Shown here: in pieces, positions 1 to 8,787 of the stretch
Layout: the number at the start of each line of letters is the position of its first letter
How positions within the stretch are numbered: the first letter of the stretch is position 1
DNA from: G963668435 sp963668435
GTDB lineage: Bacteria; Latescibacterota; Latescibacteria; Latescibacterales; Latescibacteraceae
Assembly (NCBI GenBank): GCA_963668435.2
Contig: CAXXSC010000006.1
Coordinates: 806,001 to 870,000, forward strand
Reading direction: 5' to 3'
DNA length: 64,000 bases
Translations under genes and position numbers: made by a program
The notes under the pieces: model-generated
Databases searched by the model: none
Seen by the model: the letters and a program-made list of their open reading frames with translations, nothing else
What the model was told of the DNA's origin: nothing

Positions 1-102
1 AGGGCGTCATTCTTTTATTATTTAACCATAGCAATCAGCGATTCAGATAATATATCGTATCGGATACACTGGATTAAAAAGCAAGGTTCAAAATATAAGA
101 CC

Positions 103-143
103 AAAACGGGGGCCGGAAATTACACAATTCCGACTCCCGTTTT
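103..143 (-). terminator. Likely intrinsic terminator of the GH20 gene
   Basis: A long inverted repeat lies just beyond the hexosaminidase stop codon. The arm at 103-121 pairs with 126-143 over about 17 positions, with a few G-T wobbles and one bulge. On the minus strand the stem ends in TTTT, as in a rho-independent terminator. The bases before it (1-60) match the AT-rich tail found at the end of the dispersed multi-hairpin repeats elsewhere in the window. Confidence 0.6.
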
Positions 144-158
144 CTTTCGAAATTTCAT

Positions 159-2414
159 TCACTCCCGCCACAGCATTTCAGCCGGAATTGCCTGCCTTTC
201 AAATCCCGGGCCCTCCCAGGACACATCGATCGAGCCGCCGCCCCCAGCCTCGGAATAGAGGAGCGTAACCGGATACAGGCCCTTTTTCAGATCGGCCCAG
301 CCCTGACGTTCGATCGCCGGATGGAGACCGTCGTTGTCAACCGCCAGTGTATCACCGATATAGAGACGGCTACCGTCATCTGAAACAACCGAGAAAACAT
401 AGCGCCCGTCAGCCGGTATCTCGATATAACCGGAATAATGGATGCCATAAACACCGGGGCCGGAGCCAGACGGCACCTCAAATCCACCGATATTTCCCGC
501 TTTCTTCGTTTTCGCGTTCCTGATATCCTCGACTGTCTCGAAACGCCCCTCGCAGTAACGGTAGGCGAGGCCCTGTTTCTTCCCGGCAGCATCGACCGAG
601 GCGAAATCAGCTGTCTGGACCAGCGCGGTCTTGGTCTCGCTGGCATTGCCGTTGGCGAGGAATGTCCGGGCCTTGAGGATGCCATCACCCTCGATCACTA
701 CCGGCCCGCTGTAGACCGGCGAATCGGGTGTAGGCTCGGTGCTGTCAATAGTGTAGCGGACAGTACCGTTCTCGACAAGGTTGATCATCGGAATCTCGAC
801 AGTCCCGGAGGAAAGCACAGTACCCGGAAAACCGGCTGGTTTCGGCACAAAATAACTCACTCCGAGCTCATCGAGAAGCGTATAGTGGGATTTCAGACGC
901 GTCATGAAACTGTCGAGGTCGCGTGTCGATTCCGGTGACCAGGCCACCTCTGCAATGGACAGCAGGCGCGGGAACACCTGACGGTCGAGAGCGGCGACAT
1001 CGCGCGCAAGGTGAGTCCACATGTTGGCCTGAATACCGAGCAGGAGCTTGTCCGCCTCTGCTCCAGCGCCCTCGGGAAGCGGATCGAAACCGTAGGCGTG
1101 CTCGGTGGAAATATTGTCGTAGGTGTAGTCGAAATAGCAGTGGCCGGTGGGCGACATGACCAGCTCGTTGCCCTTTTCCAGGGTATGCATGGGCGCATCG
1201 GTGATCCAGCCGCGCCAGTACATCACCGCAGCGTTATCCTTGAGACCGCCCTCGATGATCTCATCCCAGCCGATCAGTTTCCTGCCGCGCTTCTCGAGGA
1301 AATCGGCGAGATAGCCGGTCATGTAGCTCTGGAGTTCATGCTCGTTGTGAAGGCCCTGCTTTTTGATCATTGCCTGACATTTGGGGCATTTTTCCCAACG
1401 TGCCTTGGGGGCCTCGTCGCCGCCGATGTGGATGTATTTCGACGGGAACAGGTCTATGATCTCGGTCATGACAGCATCGAGGAACTCGTAGGTCTTAGGG
1501 TCGCCCGCGCAGAGGATATCCTCAGTGAGATTGGCGATATGCTCCGGACGTTCCGTATTGGGGTATACCCAGAGATTGTCCGGCTTGAAACAGGCGAGCT
1601 CCGGATAGGCCACCACCGCGGCGGTCATATGGCCGGGAATATCGATCTCGGGCACGACTGTCACGTTGCGGTCGGCGGCATAGGCCACGATCTCACGAAT
1701 GTCATCCTGCGAATAGAAACCGTCCGGCTGATCGCCGTAGCGCGCATCGAATTTCGCGCCGATCCCGGTCAGTTTCGGATAGGCCTTGATCTCCACGCGC
1801 CACCCCTGGTCATCGGTGAGATGCATGTGGAAAACATTCATCTTGTGCATGGCCAGAAGGTCGATATAGCGGAGGATGACATCTTTCGGCCAGAAAGTCC
1901 TGCTGCAGTCGAGCATGAGCCCGCGCCAGGCAAAACGGGGCATGTCGCGCACAGTCGCCTGCGGCAGTACGAACCATGTTTTGCCGCCCTCTGTCACCGT
2001 CTCGCCAAGCTGGAGCAGTGTCTGGACACCGTAGAAAAGGCCCGCCTCGCCGCTCGACCTGACCACTGCGCCGCTGTCGGTGATCTTGAGGATATAGCCC
2101 TCATCACCAAGAGAGCTGTCTGCGCCCTCGGCGGTCAGAACAACAGCGGGATTCGATTCGCCTGTTTCCACAGCGACACCCATGCCTTCCAGTTTCCCGG
2201 CAAGGATGGCACCCACAGTCCGCGCTTTCTCACTGTCAATTTCGACTGCAATCGAGGCACCCTTCGTGATCGCGAAACTTCCGGTGCCAATATCCATCGA
2301 GGCTGGAACAGGAATAACCGCCGCCGGGCCGGAATAATCGGGAGCTTTCGCGCCACCGCATCCTGCCAATACTATTGTCAGAAACACCATTGCGAATGTA
2401 AGGAAATGTTTCAT
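159..2414 (-). CDS. Beta-N-acetylhexosaminidase (GH20) lipoprotein with C-terminal PA14 domain
   Basis: A 751-residue exported enzyme predicted to remove terminal N-acetylhexosamine from chitin- or glycan-type oligosaccharides. The start at 2414 is chosen because AAAGGAAAA precedes it and it opens a lipoprotein signal peptide with lipobox LAGC (Cys19); the frame is open further upstream but has no signal there. Domains in order: GH20 N-terminal domain (about 30-150), GH20 catalytic barrel (about 160-500) with the diagnostic HIGGDEAPK motif (catalytic Asp333-Glu334), a chitobiase-type C-terminal domain (about 530-600, 'TPDSPVYSGP'), and a PA14 domain (about 650-745, 'VVSDDGSRLYIGD'), often a carbohydrate-binding module. 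The lipoprotein anchor suggests it works at the cell surface or in the periplasm. It is probably transcribed alone, with a terminator at 103-143. Family assignment is secure; the exact substrate is not. Confidence 0.93.
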   Translation of the reverse strand: MKHFLTFAMVFLTIVLAGCGGAKAPDYSGPAAVIPVPASMDIGTGSFAITKGASIAVEIDSEKARTVGAILAGKLEGMGVAVETGESNPAVVLTAEGADSSLGDEGYILKITDSGAVVRSSGEAGLFYGVQTLLQLGETVTEGGKTWFVLPQATVRDMPRFAWRGLMLDCSRTFWPKDVILRYIDLLAMHKMNVFHMHLTDDQGWRVEIKAYPKLTGIGAKFDARYGDQPDGFYSQDDIREIVAYAADRNVTVVPEIDIPGHMTAAVVAYPELACFKPDNLWVYPNTERPEHIANLTEDILCAGDPKTYEFLDAVMTEIIDLFPSKYIHIGGDEAPKARWEKCPKCQAMIKKQGLHNEHELQSYMTGYLADFLEKRGRKLIGWDEIIEGGLKDNAAVMYWRGWITDAPMHTLEKGNELVMSPTGHCYFDYTYDNISTEHAYGFDPLPEGAGAEADKLLLGIQANMWTHLARDVAALDRQVFPRLLSIAEVAWSPESTRDLDSFMTRLKSHYTLLDELGVSYFVPKPAGFPGTVLSSGTVEIPMINLVENGTVRYTIDSTEPTPDSPVYSGPVVIEGDGILKARTFLANGNASETKTALVQTADFASVDAAGKKQGLAYRYCEGRFETVEDIRNAKTKKAGNIGGFEVPSGSGPGVYGIHYSGYIEIPADGRYVFSVVSDDGSRLYIGDTLAVDNDGLHPAIERQGWADLKKGLYPVTLLYSEAGGGGSIDVSWEGPGFERQAIPAEMLWRE

Positions 2415-2544
2415 GAATTTTCCTTTCTCATTTATTGATTTTAGCATAATGACTATTTTATATTGCCTTAACTCTGCATTTCCACTTTTTCTACTCCGAA
2501 CCATCAAGGCACTACAAGTATTTTCTTTTATCCAGGTGATCCCG

Positions 2545-2680
2545 CATGCCAGCGCACTGTGACGAAGCACGGTGCGGCAAATATGACGGCAGATTTCACA
2601 AAGACTATAAAGCGTCCCCGACGCTTTGCCGGAAAGGGGCGCGGGGAGACCTGGCAAATGACGGGTTTTCCCGCATATAT
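2545..2680 (-). repeat. Degenerate multi-hairpin repeat (family 1), minus orientation
   Basis: The space between the GH20 gene and pdxA holds a worn copy of the dispersed repeat. It has a GCACTGT/ACGGTGC hairpin with a gapped loop, then an AGCGTC-CCC-GACGCT hairpin followed by a purine-rich linker, then part of the CGGG/CCCG hairpin. The order matches the minus-strand orientation of better copies at 45.1 and 60.1 kb. Confidence 0.5.
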
Positions 2681-2690
2681 ATTTTTTTAT

Positions 2691-3716
2691 CTATCTTATC
2701 CTCTTGCCTTTCGCGAGGGCCGCGGCCATCTCAACCGCCTCGATCATGGAAAGCGGGCTGGCGATACCTTTTCCGGCGATATCGAACGCCGTACCGTGGT
2801 CGACAGAGCTCCTGATGATCGGCAGGCCGAGCGTGGTATTGACACCCCCGATCTCGCGGGAGTCCTCGCCGAACGTGAACCCGGCCAACTTGAGCGCGAT
2901 ATGCCCCTGGTCGTGGAACATGGCGATTACCGCGTCGAACTCGCCGCAGTAGGCACGTGCGAACACGGTGTCCGGCGGCAGCGGCCCGACAGCATTGATG
3001 CCGTTGTCATTCAGGGTTTTGACTGCCGGGATAATCTCCGCGATCTCCTCTTTGCCGAACATGCCCGCCTCACCCGCATGGGGATTGAGACCGGAGACCG
3101 CGAGTTTCGGGTTTTCCATGCCGAGGAGGACAAGCGCCTCGTGAATCAGTGTCGCCACGCGGACAATACGCGCTTTTTTCACCAGTTCTGGCACCTCACG
3201 TATCGCCACATGAGTGGTGACATGTATGACACGGAAGTTGCCGAGGGTGAGCATCATACCGATATCCGCCGCGCCGGTGAGATGCTGGTAGAACTCGGTG
3301 TGGCCGGGATAGTGAAATCCGGCGGCATTGAGCGATTCCTTGTTGATAGGGGCCGTGACAATCGCATCGATCTCGCGGTCGAGCGCCAGTTGAGCCGAGT
3401 GCTCTATACAGTGACCGGTGGCCCTTCCGCAGCGCTCGTCGACTGCACCGTAGACAAGCGCCGACTCGCTATGCGTGCCGGGAATGAGCAGGTTCAGCGT
3501 ATCGGGATCATCGACAGCATCGGCGGGATGTTCGATCTCGTTTATAGCGAGATCGATCCCGGTGAGTTTCATGTCGCGCTCGAACGGCTCCGGATAGCCG
3601 ACAACAGTCATGTTAGCCGTTGCCCGCGCCCGTGCGGAAACGAGCGTCTTGAGAATGACCTCCGGCCCGATGCCCGCCGGATCGCCCATTGTAATCGAAA
3701 TCAGTGGTTTTGACAT
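2691..3716 (-). CDS. pdxA: 4-hydroxythreonine-4-phosphate dehydrogenase family protein (PdxA/PdxA2)
   Basis: A 341-residue cytosolic NAD-dependent, metal-binding dehydrogenase. The N-terminus ITMGDPAGIGPE and the C-terminal HDQGH and RSSVDHGTAFDIAG motifs identify the PdxA family. Classical PdxA oxidises 4-phosphohydroxy-L-threonine in pyridoxal-phosphate synthesis. The related PdxA2 group acts on D-threonate or D-erythronate 4-phosphate. The metal motif here reads FHDQGHI, which I associate with the PdxA2 side rather than the usual HDQGLP form, so a catabolic role is possible; this is inference. The start at 3716 begins the conserved N-terminus and has CTGGA upstream. No other vitamin B6 gene is nearby and the neighbours are secreted proteins, so context does not settle the substrate. 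Confidence 0.88.
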   Translation of the reverse strand: MSKPLISITMGDPAGIGPEVILKTLVSARARATANMTVVGYPEPFERDMKLTGIDLAINEIEHPADAVDDPDTLNLLIPGTHSESALVYGAVDERCGRATGHCIEHSAQLALDREIDAIVTAPINKESLNAAGFHYPGHTEFYQHLTGAADIGMMLTLGNFRVIHVTTHVAIREVPELVKKARIVRVATLIHEALVLLGMENPKLAVSGLNPHAGEAGMFGKEEIAEIIPAVKTLNDNGINAVGPLPPDTVFARAYCGEFDAVIAMFHDQGHIALKLAGFTFGEDSREIGGVNTTLGLPIIRSSVDHGTAFDIAGKGIASPLSMIEAVEMAAALAKGKRIR

Positions 3717-3765
3717 GATAATTCCAGAGTTGAAAGATAAAAGTAATATTGAGCGGGAAAACGTG

Positions 3766-3895
3766 GTATTTGCCAGTTCTTCCCGTAATCTTTCCGGCAA
3801 AGCGTCAAAGACGTTTTTTGTCTGAGAACATAGTACAGACAATATGTGAAAGGATGCTGTGCGACCTTTCACTGCATTGTGGGATCACAGAAAAC
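3766..3895 (+). repeat. Degenerate multi-hairpin repeat (family 1), plus orientation
   Basis: This copy lies in the gap between pdxA and the propeller protein gene. It has AACGTC-type stem arms around AAA followed by a T-run, then a TCTGAGAACATAGTACAGAC linker. The second hairpin pairs GTGAAAGG with CCTTTCAC around a loop resembling the ATGCTNNGCGA loops seen at 16.88 and 37.61 kb. It ends in a TGGGATCAC tail shared with other copies. Confidence 0.5.
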
Positions 3896-3945
3896 ACTTT
3901 TACATTGAATAATATACAGCGATCGGTGTTTTTACACACGGATTT

Positions 3946-5769
3946 TCATTTCACGAACGCCAGACGTTGCGTCGCGGTCATCCCGCCCGATTCGAGGCGA
4001 AGAAGGTAGACTCCCGAGGAAAGTGTCAGCCCGTTATCGTCGGCGGCATCCCAGATCACCGTATAATTCCCGGCGGCGAGCTCGCCCGAAAGCAGTGTTC
4101 TGACTTTCTGACCGGTGACAGAATAGGCCGTGAGGGATGTTTCGCCCTCATACGGCAGGGTGAAACGGATCGTGGTCGAGGCATTAAACGGATTGGGGAA
4201 CGGAGCGGCAAGGGTGAGCGGTGCGGGCGTATGATCGGATTCGACTGAATCAGTAATACCTATCATTACCCCGTTGACATATGCGGTTTCGAGCTCAAAA
4301 CTTTCCTGTTCAGGTATATCGGTGAACAAACGCCAGCATGACAGACCGACAGAATGCACGAGAAAATGACCGCTGCCGTGAATAGCGCCAAAACTGAAAG
4401 AGTAGCCCTCGAATGTTCCTGCAGACAAAGACATTGTATCGGTTTTACGATACGTGGGATATCTGTTGTAGATTCCATTGCTGTCGCAATCGATCTCGCC
4501 GCAGGGACGAACTTCATATATTACAAGTCCGGATCTGCCGCTATCGCTTTCTCTGTATGCCTCGGTGATATCCCCATTGGCATTAACGAAATAACAGCTG
4601 CCATCGAGAAATTCATATTCCGTAACAGTGTCATAATCATGGGCATCGATGATTGTCTGCACCAGTGTATCCTCATAGGTATTTTCCGTGAACAAGGGCT
4701 TGTATGTCCGGTGGTATTTCCAGGTATTTCCCATTGCGAGAGGGAACCAGCCGCCGATTTGCCTTTGGGATGGATTGTTTTGCTGAAAAGCAATTTCTGA
4801 TTCCGCCTCGACGTTAAAATCATATGAATAATCCGCTGTGATGAGCCCTGCATCCCCTGAATACCTCGCAAGCCCCTCCTGGTCTGTTTCGAACCACAGT
4901 GAGCCCTCGCTATCTTGCTCCACATGACCCAGATTGACACTGGAGAAAGGAACAAGAAGCTCATGCACGGTATCGGGCACATTAAAATCATAGCGTATCG
5001 GAGTATTGCCGGTCAGAACAATCTCCGAATCGGAAGTAAAAGCGATGTCGCTTCCATACAAGTTCGTTTTTCTCAGGCCGTTGCCATCATATATGACCGC
5101 ACCGTACCGTGACAGGAACCAGATCACGCCGTTCTCATCCTCTCTGATGGCATGGATCCATGCGTTAGGATACTGCAACGCCTCGATATCGCTATATTTT
5201 CCCCATTCATGCCCGTCATAACAGTACAGAGTCAATCCATAAACGAACCAGAATCTGTTATTCCGGTCAACAGCCATCGCATTCGGTGCGTTTCCCACAT
5301 ACCATGTGGTCCAACCCTCACCGTCGAAGTGGGATACAGCGTCCCGTCCTGCATCATGCGTCGACAAACGTCCTCCTATCCAGACGCCGCCTTTCCGATC
5401 AGCACAAATGGCTGTAATATTTACATCTTCGAAGACTGTTTCCCATACGCCGCCTTCATACAAGAACAGCCCCCAGTCGCTCGCTGCCCACACACTGTCA
5501 CCGGCAAAAGCGAAATCATTGATCTGATAGCGGTCGCCCGCGCTGTAAGGCTGCATAACAGTCCAGTTTTCCCCATCGAAGACCGAGACGCCCTTGCCTT
5601 CGCCGTGCCCGAACCACATGCGGCCATGATCGTCCGCCGCCATGCAGGTAATGTAATCCGAGGCCAGCCCGCTGTTTTCAGTGGTATAGAAAGTCCATCC
5701 GTCTTCGGCAAGAGCATGACCCGGCAGAAGAATTCCGGTGAGTGCTATGATAAGCACAATGTGTTTCAT
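3946..5769 (-). CDS. Secreted propeller-repeat protein with FlgD-like C-terminal sorting module
   Basis: A 607-residue exported protein of unknown exact role. GGGAGGGGAAG precedes the start, and a Sec signal peptide covers residues 1-21 (cleavage near HALA-ED). Residues about 30-310 hold repeats of the type 'DxxGxxWFG' (GRMWFGHG, GGVWIGG, NRFWFVYG), as in beta-propeller 'two-component regulator propeller' segments. Around 340-490 lies a module opening with FPLAMGNTWKYH that also occurs in the next gene and in the protein at 21943-23259. The last 90 residues carry the FlgD-like module (NPFNASTTIRF, LTLSSGVYLLRL), which in FCB bacteria usually marks secreted, surface-bound proteins. No kinase or regulator domain follows the propeller. 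The C-terminal coding sequence is almost identical to that of the neighbour. Confidence 0.8.
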   Translation of the reverse strand: MKHIVLIIALTGILLPGHALAEDGWTFYTTENSGLASDYITCMAADDHGRMWFGHGEGKGVSVFDGENWTVMQPYSAGDRYQINDFAFAGDSVWAASDWGLFLYEGGVWETVFEDVNITAICADRKGGVWIGGRLSTHDAGRDAVSHFDGEGWTTWYVGNAPNAMAVDRNNRFWFVYGLTLYCYDGHEWGKYSDIEALQYPNAWIHAIREDENGVIWFLSRYGAVIYDGNGLRKTNLYGSDIAFTSDSEIVLTGNTPIRYDFNVPDTVHELLVPFSSVNLGHVEQDSEGSLWFETDQEGLARYSGDAGLITADYSYDFNVEAESEIAFQQNNPSQRQIGGWFPLAMGNTWKYHRTYKPLFTENTYEDTLVQTIIDAHDYDTVTEYEFLDGSCYFVNANGDITEAYRESDSGRSGLVIYEVRPCGEIDCDSNGIYNRYPTYRKTDTMSLSAGTFEGYSFSFGAIHGSGHFLVHSVGLSCWRLFTDIPEQESFELETAYVNGVMIGITDSVESDHTPAPLTLAAPFPNPFNASTTIRFTLPYEGETSLTAYSVTGQKVRTLLSGELAAGNYTVIWDAADDNGLTLSSGVYLLRLESGGMTATQRLAFVK

Positions 5770-5800
5770 CTTCCCCTCCCTGTTTCTTCACTTGCTTGTA

Positions 5801-7042
5801 TCATTTCACGAACGCCAGACGTTGCGTTGCGGTCATCCCGCCCGATTCGAGGCGAAGCAGGTAGATGCCCGAGGAAAGTGTCAGCCCGTTATCATCGGCA
5901 GCATCCCAGATCACCGTATAATTCCCGGCAGCGAGCTCGCCCGAAAGCAGTGTTCTGACTTTCTGACCGGTGATAGAGTAGGCCGTGAGGGACGTTTCGC
6001 CCTCATCCGGCAGGGTGAAACTGATTGTGGTCGAGGCATTGAACGGGTTGGGGAACGGCACGGCAAGGGTAAGCGGTGCAGGCGTTTTGTCCGGCTCGAC
6101 TGAAACAGACGGCCCGATCACAACGCCATTGATGATGGCGGATTCGAGCTGGATTTCTTCCCATGCGCTTGTATCGGATATTACATTCCAGTTAACCAGA
6201 CCGACAGAGGGTGCGAAAAAATACCAGGTGAGTATGTGATCGCCGAAACGGAACCTGTATCCGTCAAACGTGCCGGCAGGAACAGTCATCCGTTCATCGT
6301 TTCGGTAATACCGATCTCCGTAATATGTACCATCCTCACACTCGATTTCACCGCAGGGCCTCAATTCAAAGTTGAAATTCTCAATAATACCGTTTTCATT
6401 TACGATATATACACGGCCATCGAGGAACTCATATTCCGTTTTCCCCGCTTCAGTTCTGGTTTCGATGATGGCTCTAATGAGACGGTCTTGATATGGCACT
6501 TTATAATTCCACAACCAGAATTCACGCTGGTATATCCAGGTATTACCCAACGCGAGAGGGAAATAGGCGCTGTTTTGAATAGTTGCTTCAGTGCTGCCGT
6601 CTGTTTTGGCATTGCTGGTCGGTGTTTTCGCTATCTCTTTGTCTATATGCCATGTCACACCGTCAAAGGCATAGGTTTTCGTGCTGTTGCCACAATACAC
6701 GACATTATTATCATCAACATTTATGAACTTGGCCCATACACCAATCTCCCAGGTTGTCCACTCCTTCCAGTCGTAGCGGGAAAGAGTGGGGCGCACTGAA
6801 TCGTTCATCGTTATACTTCCGCCGATCCAGAGATTACCTTCACGGTCACACGCGCCGCATGTCAGTTCCAGACTTTCGAACAGAATTTGACGTTCACCGT
6901 TTTCCTCGATCCAGACACCATTCGCGCGGGTTACTGTTATATGTTTCCCGTTACAGTCGAACTCGTGAATAACGGCCAGATCGGCAAAAACAGAACTGCT
7001 CAAAAACATACCAACAATCACAACAGCCAAACGACAATGCAT
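5801..7042 (-). CDS. Secreted protein with propeller fragment, 'FPLALGNTW' module and FlgD-like C-terminus
   Basis: A 413-residue paralogue of the protein just downstream. The start at 7042 is preferred because GGTGGGGGTGCGAAG precedes it and it opens a clean signal peptide (cleavage near VFA-DLA). It keeps only one or two propeller-like segments (DREGNLWIGG), then the FPLALGNTWIYQ module (about 150-310), then the FlgD-like sorting module. The last 85 or so residues match the neighbour at almost every position, and the DNA is similarly close, while the N-terminal halves differ. That pattern suits recent duplication or gene conversion of the C-terminal cassette. It is separated from the downstream paralogue by only 31 bp, so the two are probably co-transcribed. 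Function is not recognised beyond secretion and surface display. Confidence 0.78.
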   Translation of the reverse strand: MHCRLAVVIVGMFLSSSVFADLAVIHEFDCNGKHITVTRANGVWIEENGERQILFESLELTCGACDREGNLWIGGSITMNDSVRPTLSRYDWKEWTTWEIGVWAKFINVDDNNVVYCGNSTKTYAFDGVTWHIDKEIAKTPTSNAKTDGSTEATIQNSAYFPLALGNTWIYQREFWLWNYKVPYQDRLIRAIIETRTEAGKTEYEFLDGRVYIVNENGIIENFNFELRPCGEIECEDGTYYGDRYYRNDERMTVPAGTFDGYRFRFGDHILTWYFFAPSVGLVNWNVISDTSAWEEIQLESAIINGVVIGPSVSVEPDKTPAPLTLAVPFPNPFNASTTISFTLPDEGETSLTAYSITGQKVRTLLSGELAAGNYTVIWDAADDNGLTLSSGIYLLRLESGGMTATQRLAFVK

Positions 7043-7329
7043 CTTCGCACCCCCACCATATCGAAAGGTAAATTTTCTTATATACAAATTATATTCTCTT
7101 ATTATATTTTATGCAAGTGGGATCGAGTGCCATCTGTATCTTCTGTTGAAATGCCGAAAAGCCGTTTTATCATGAATTTTGAACAGGAATTGGCCTTTGT
7201 CTCAATATTTCAGGTTTTCAAAACATTAAATCCTGTTAACCTGACGTCTTTTCTTCCTTTTTCACTTGTATCCCATTTCAAGCCTTCACATATTCAACAA
7301 TTATACCTATTTTCTTAGAAAGGCAAAAA

Positions 7330-8514
7330 ATGGCGACACACGATACACTCCTCAAATTCATAGATGACAACGAGGTCATCCAGCTCGCGCAGACTCTGGT
7401 AGGTATCCCCTCGATCACCCACCACGAGGGGCCGGGCATGCTCAATTTTCTGAAAAACTGGTTCAAAGACCTCGGTATTCCATACCGCGATATACCCTGT
7501 TCCGGCGACCGCGGGCATTTTTTCGCCGAGTTCGGCGCGACCGAGGGCCCGGGACGTTTCCTGTTCAACGGCCATCAAGACACAAAACCGGTCGAGGGCA
7601 TGACCGTGGATCCTTTCGCAGCCGAGATCATTGACGGCAGAATGTATGGCCGCGGCGCATGTGACATGAAAGGCGCTATCGCGGGATTCCTCTGCGCGTT
7701 CAAAGCCCTTGTCCGCGGCGGAGTCACGCCGAAAGGCGGCATCACGTTCTACAGCGACATCGAGGAGGAATACTCCGGCCCGGACAGTTTCATGACTTTT
7801 GTCGAGCAGGGCATGTTTGACAATTACGAGGCGCTGATCTCCGGCGAGCCGACAAAAATGGAAATCCATATCGGCAATAAGGGCGGTTATACAACCGCGT
7901 TCGAGGTGAGCGGCAAAAAAGCACATTCAGGTGTCGCCCATCTGGGCAGAAACGCCATTCATCATGCCGCGCGCTTCGTATCGGAATATCTGGAACTGCC
8001 TTACAGCAAAGAGCGCAGCCCCTATTTCGGCGAACCTACCATCAATTTCGAGAAGATCGAGGCCGGAGCGTGGCTTTCCGCCACAGTGCCCGACCGCTGC
8101 ATCATCTGCCTCGACTCGCGCCTGATCCCCGAAACACCGCCCGAGGATGTGCTCGAGCAGGTCGCCGCGCTCATAAGCCGTCTCGAAAAAGAGGAGGGCA
8201 TCCATGTCCGCGAGGTCGATCCTCCCTCAGACTGGCGTCCACGGCGCGGGTATCAGGAGGCCGCGGCCATCGAGCCCGACCATCCACTGACACTCAGGAT
8301 GATAGATGCCTACCGCAAGGGCTCGGGCGAGGAACCGAAACTCTCGGCACTGCCGGGGGCCACATTTGCCGGTGTCATGATCAGGCGCAACCTGCCCTCG
8401 CTCATTTGCGGTCCGGGATCGATCGAGCAAGCGCATACCGAGGACGAGTGGGTCGAGGTCGCACAGCTTCCGAAAGCGGCGCGAATCTACACGGCGCTCA
8501 TGGCGGAAATGTAG
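7330..8514 (+). CDS. M20-family zinc peptidase/deacylase (ArgE/DapE-like), copy 1
   Basis: A 394-residue cytosolic metallohydrolase of the M20 family. The zinc-site motifs are visible: GHQDTKPV (His82, Asp84), YGRGACDMKG (bridging Asp), the EEEYSG acid/base segment, and a late GPGSIEQAHTEDEWV segment with the final His ligand. The dimerisation domain starts near 185 (KKAHSGVAHLG). Such enzymes cleave N-acyl amino acids or small peptides. The sequence alone does not separate acetylornithine deacetylase, succinyl-diaminopimelate desuccinylase and dipeptidase. AGAAAGG precedes the start. A close paralogue of the same length follows 273 bp later, and an exported ceramidase-like protein after that. 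No arginine or lysine synthesis gene is adjacent, so a catabolic role is more likely; this is inference. Confidence 0.88.
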   Translation: MATHDTLLKFIDDNEVIQLAQTLVGIPSITHHEGPGMLNFLKNWFKDLGIPYRDIPCSGDRGHFFAEFGATEGPGRFLFNGHQDTKPVEGMTVDPFAAEIIDGRMYGRGACDMKGAIAGFLCAFKALVRGGVTPKGGITFYSDIEEEYSGPDSFMTFVEQGMFDNYEALISGEPTKMEIHIGNKGGYTTAFEVSGKKAHSGVAHLGRNAIHHAARFVSEYLELPYSKERSPYFGEPTINFEKIEAGAWLSATVPDRCIICLDSRLIPETPPEDVLEQVAALISRLEKEEGIHVREVDPPSDWRPRRGYQEAAAIEPDHPLTLRMIDAYRKGSGEEPKLSALPGATFAGVMIRRNLPSLICGPGSIEQAHTEDEWVEVAQLPKAARIYTALMAEM

Positions 8515-8619
8515 GTGTCAGGGGCCGTTTTTTCATTTTTTCGAGATGGGTGAACTTACTTGTGCAGATGAGTAACTTTGTTTTGCACGGCGCCGAAGAA
8601 TAGATAGACTGTGATCTTG

Positions 8620-8756
8620 CAGGCATAGCGAAAGGTCGTGAAACATCCTTTCGCGGAACAGAGGCAGAATACCAACAGAAACAAAATGCGGCGATTGCCG
8701 CTTCCCGGGAAAGGGTGCGGGAAAACCGGGGAATGCCGGGTTTTCCCGCCGGAATC
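8620..8756 (-). repeat. Multi-hairpin repeat (family 1), minus orientation
   Basis: Three hairpins fill the space between the two M20 genes. GCGAAAGG pairs with CCTTTCGC around a TCGTGAAACAT loop, the same loop as at 51.18 kb with a different stem. Next is a short GCGGC/GCCGC hairpin, then GCGGGAAAACCGG pairs with CCGGGTTTTCCCGC. Order and linkers agree with the minus-strand form of the family. Confidence 0.6.
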
Positions 8757-8787
8757 ACTTCCTATATACTTTTAAAGGGGTTGTATA

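Noticed and set aside
1011..2438. 475-codon plus-strand frame opposite the GH20 gene, and a similar 462-codon frame at 12705-14093
   Set aside because: Both lie wholly antisense to supported genes and lack recognisable motifs or ribosome sites.
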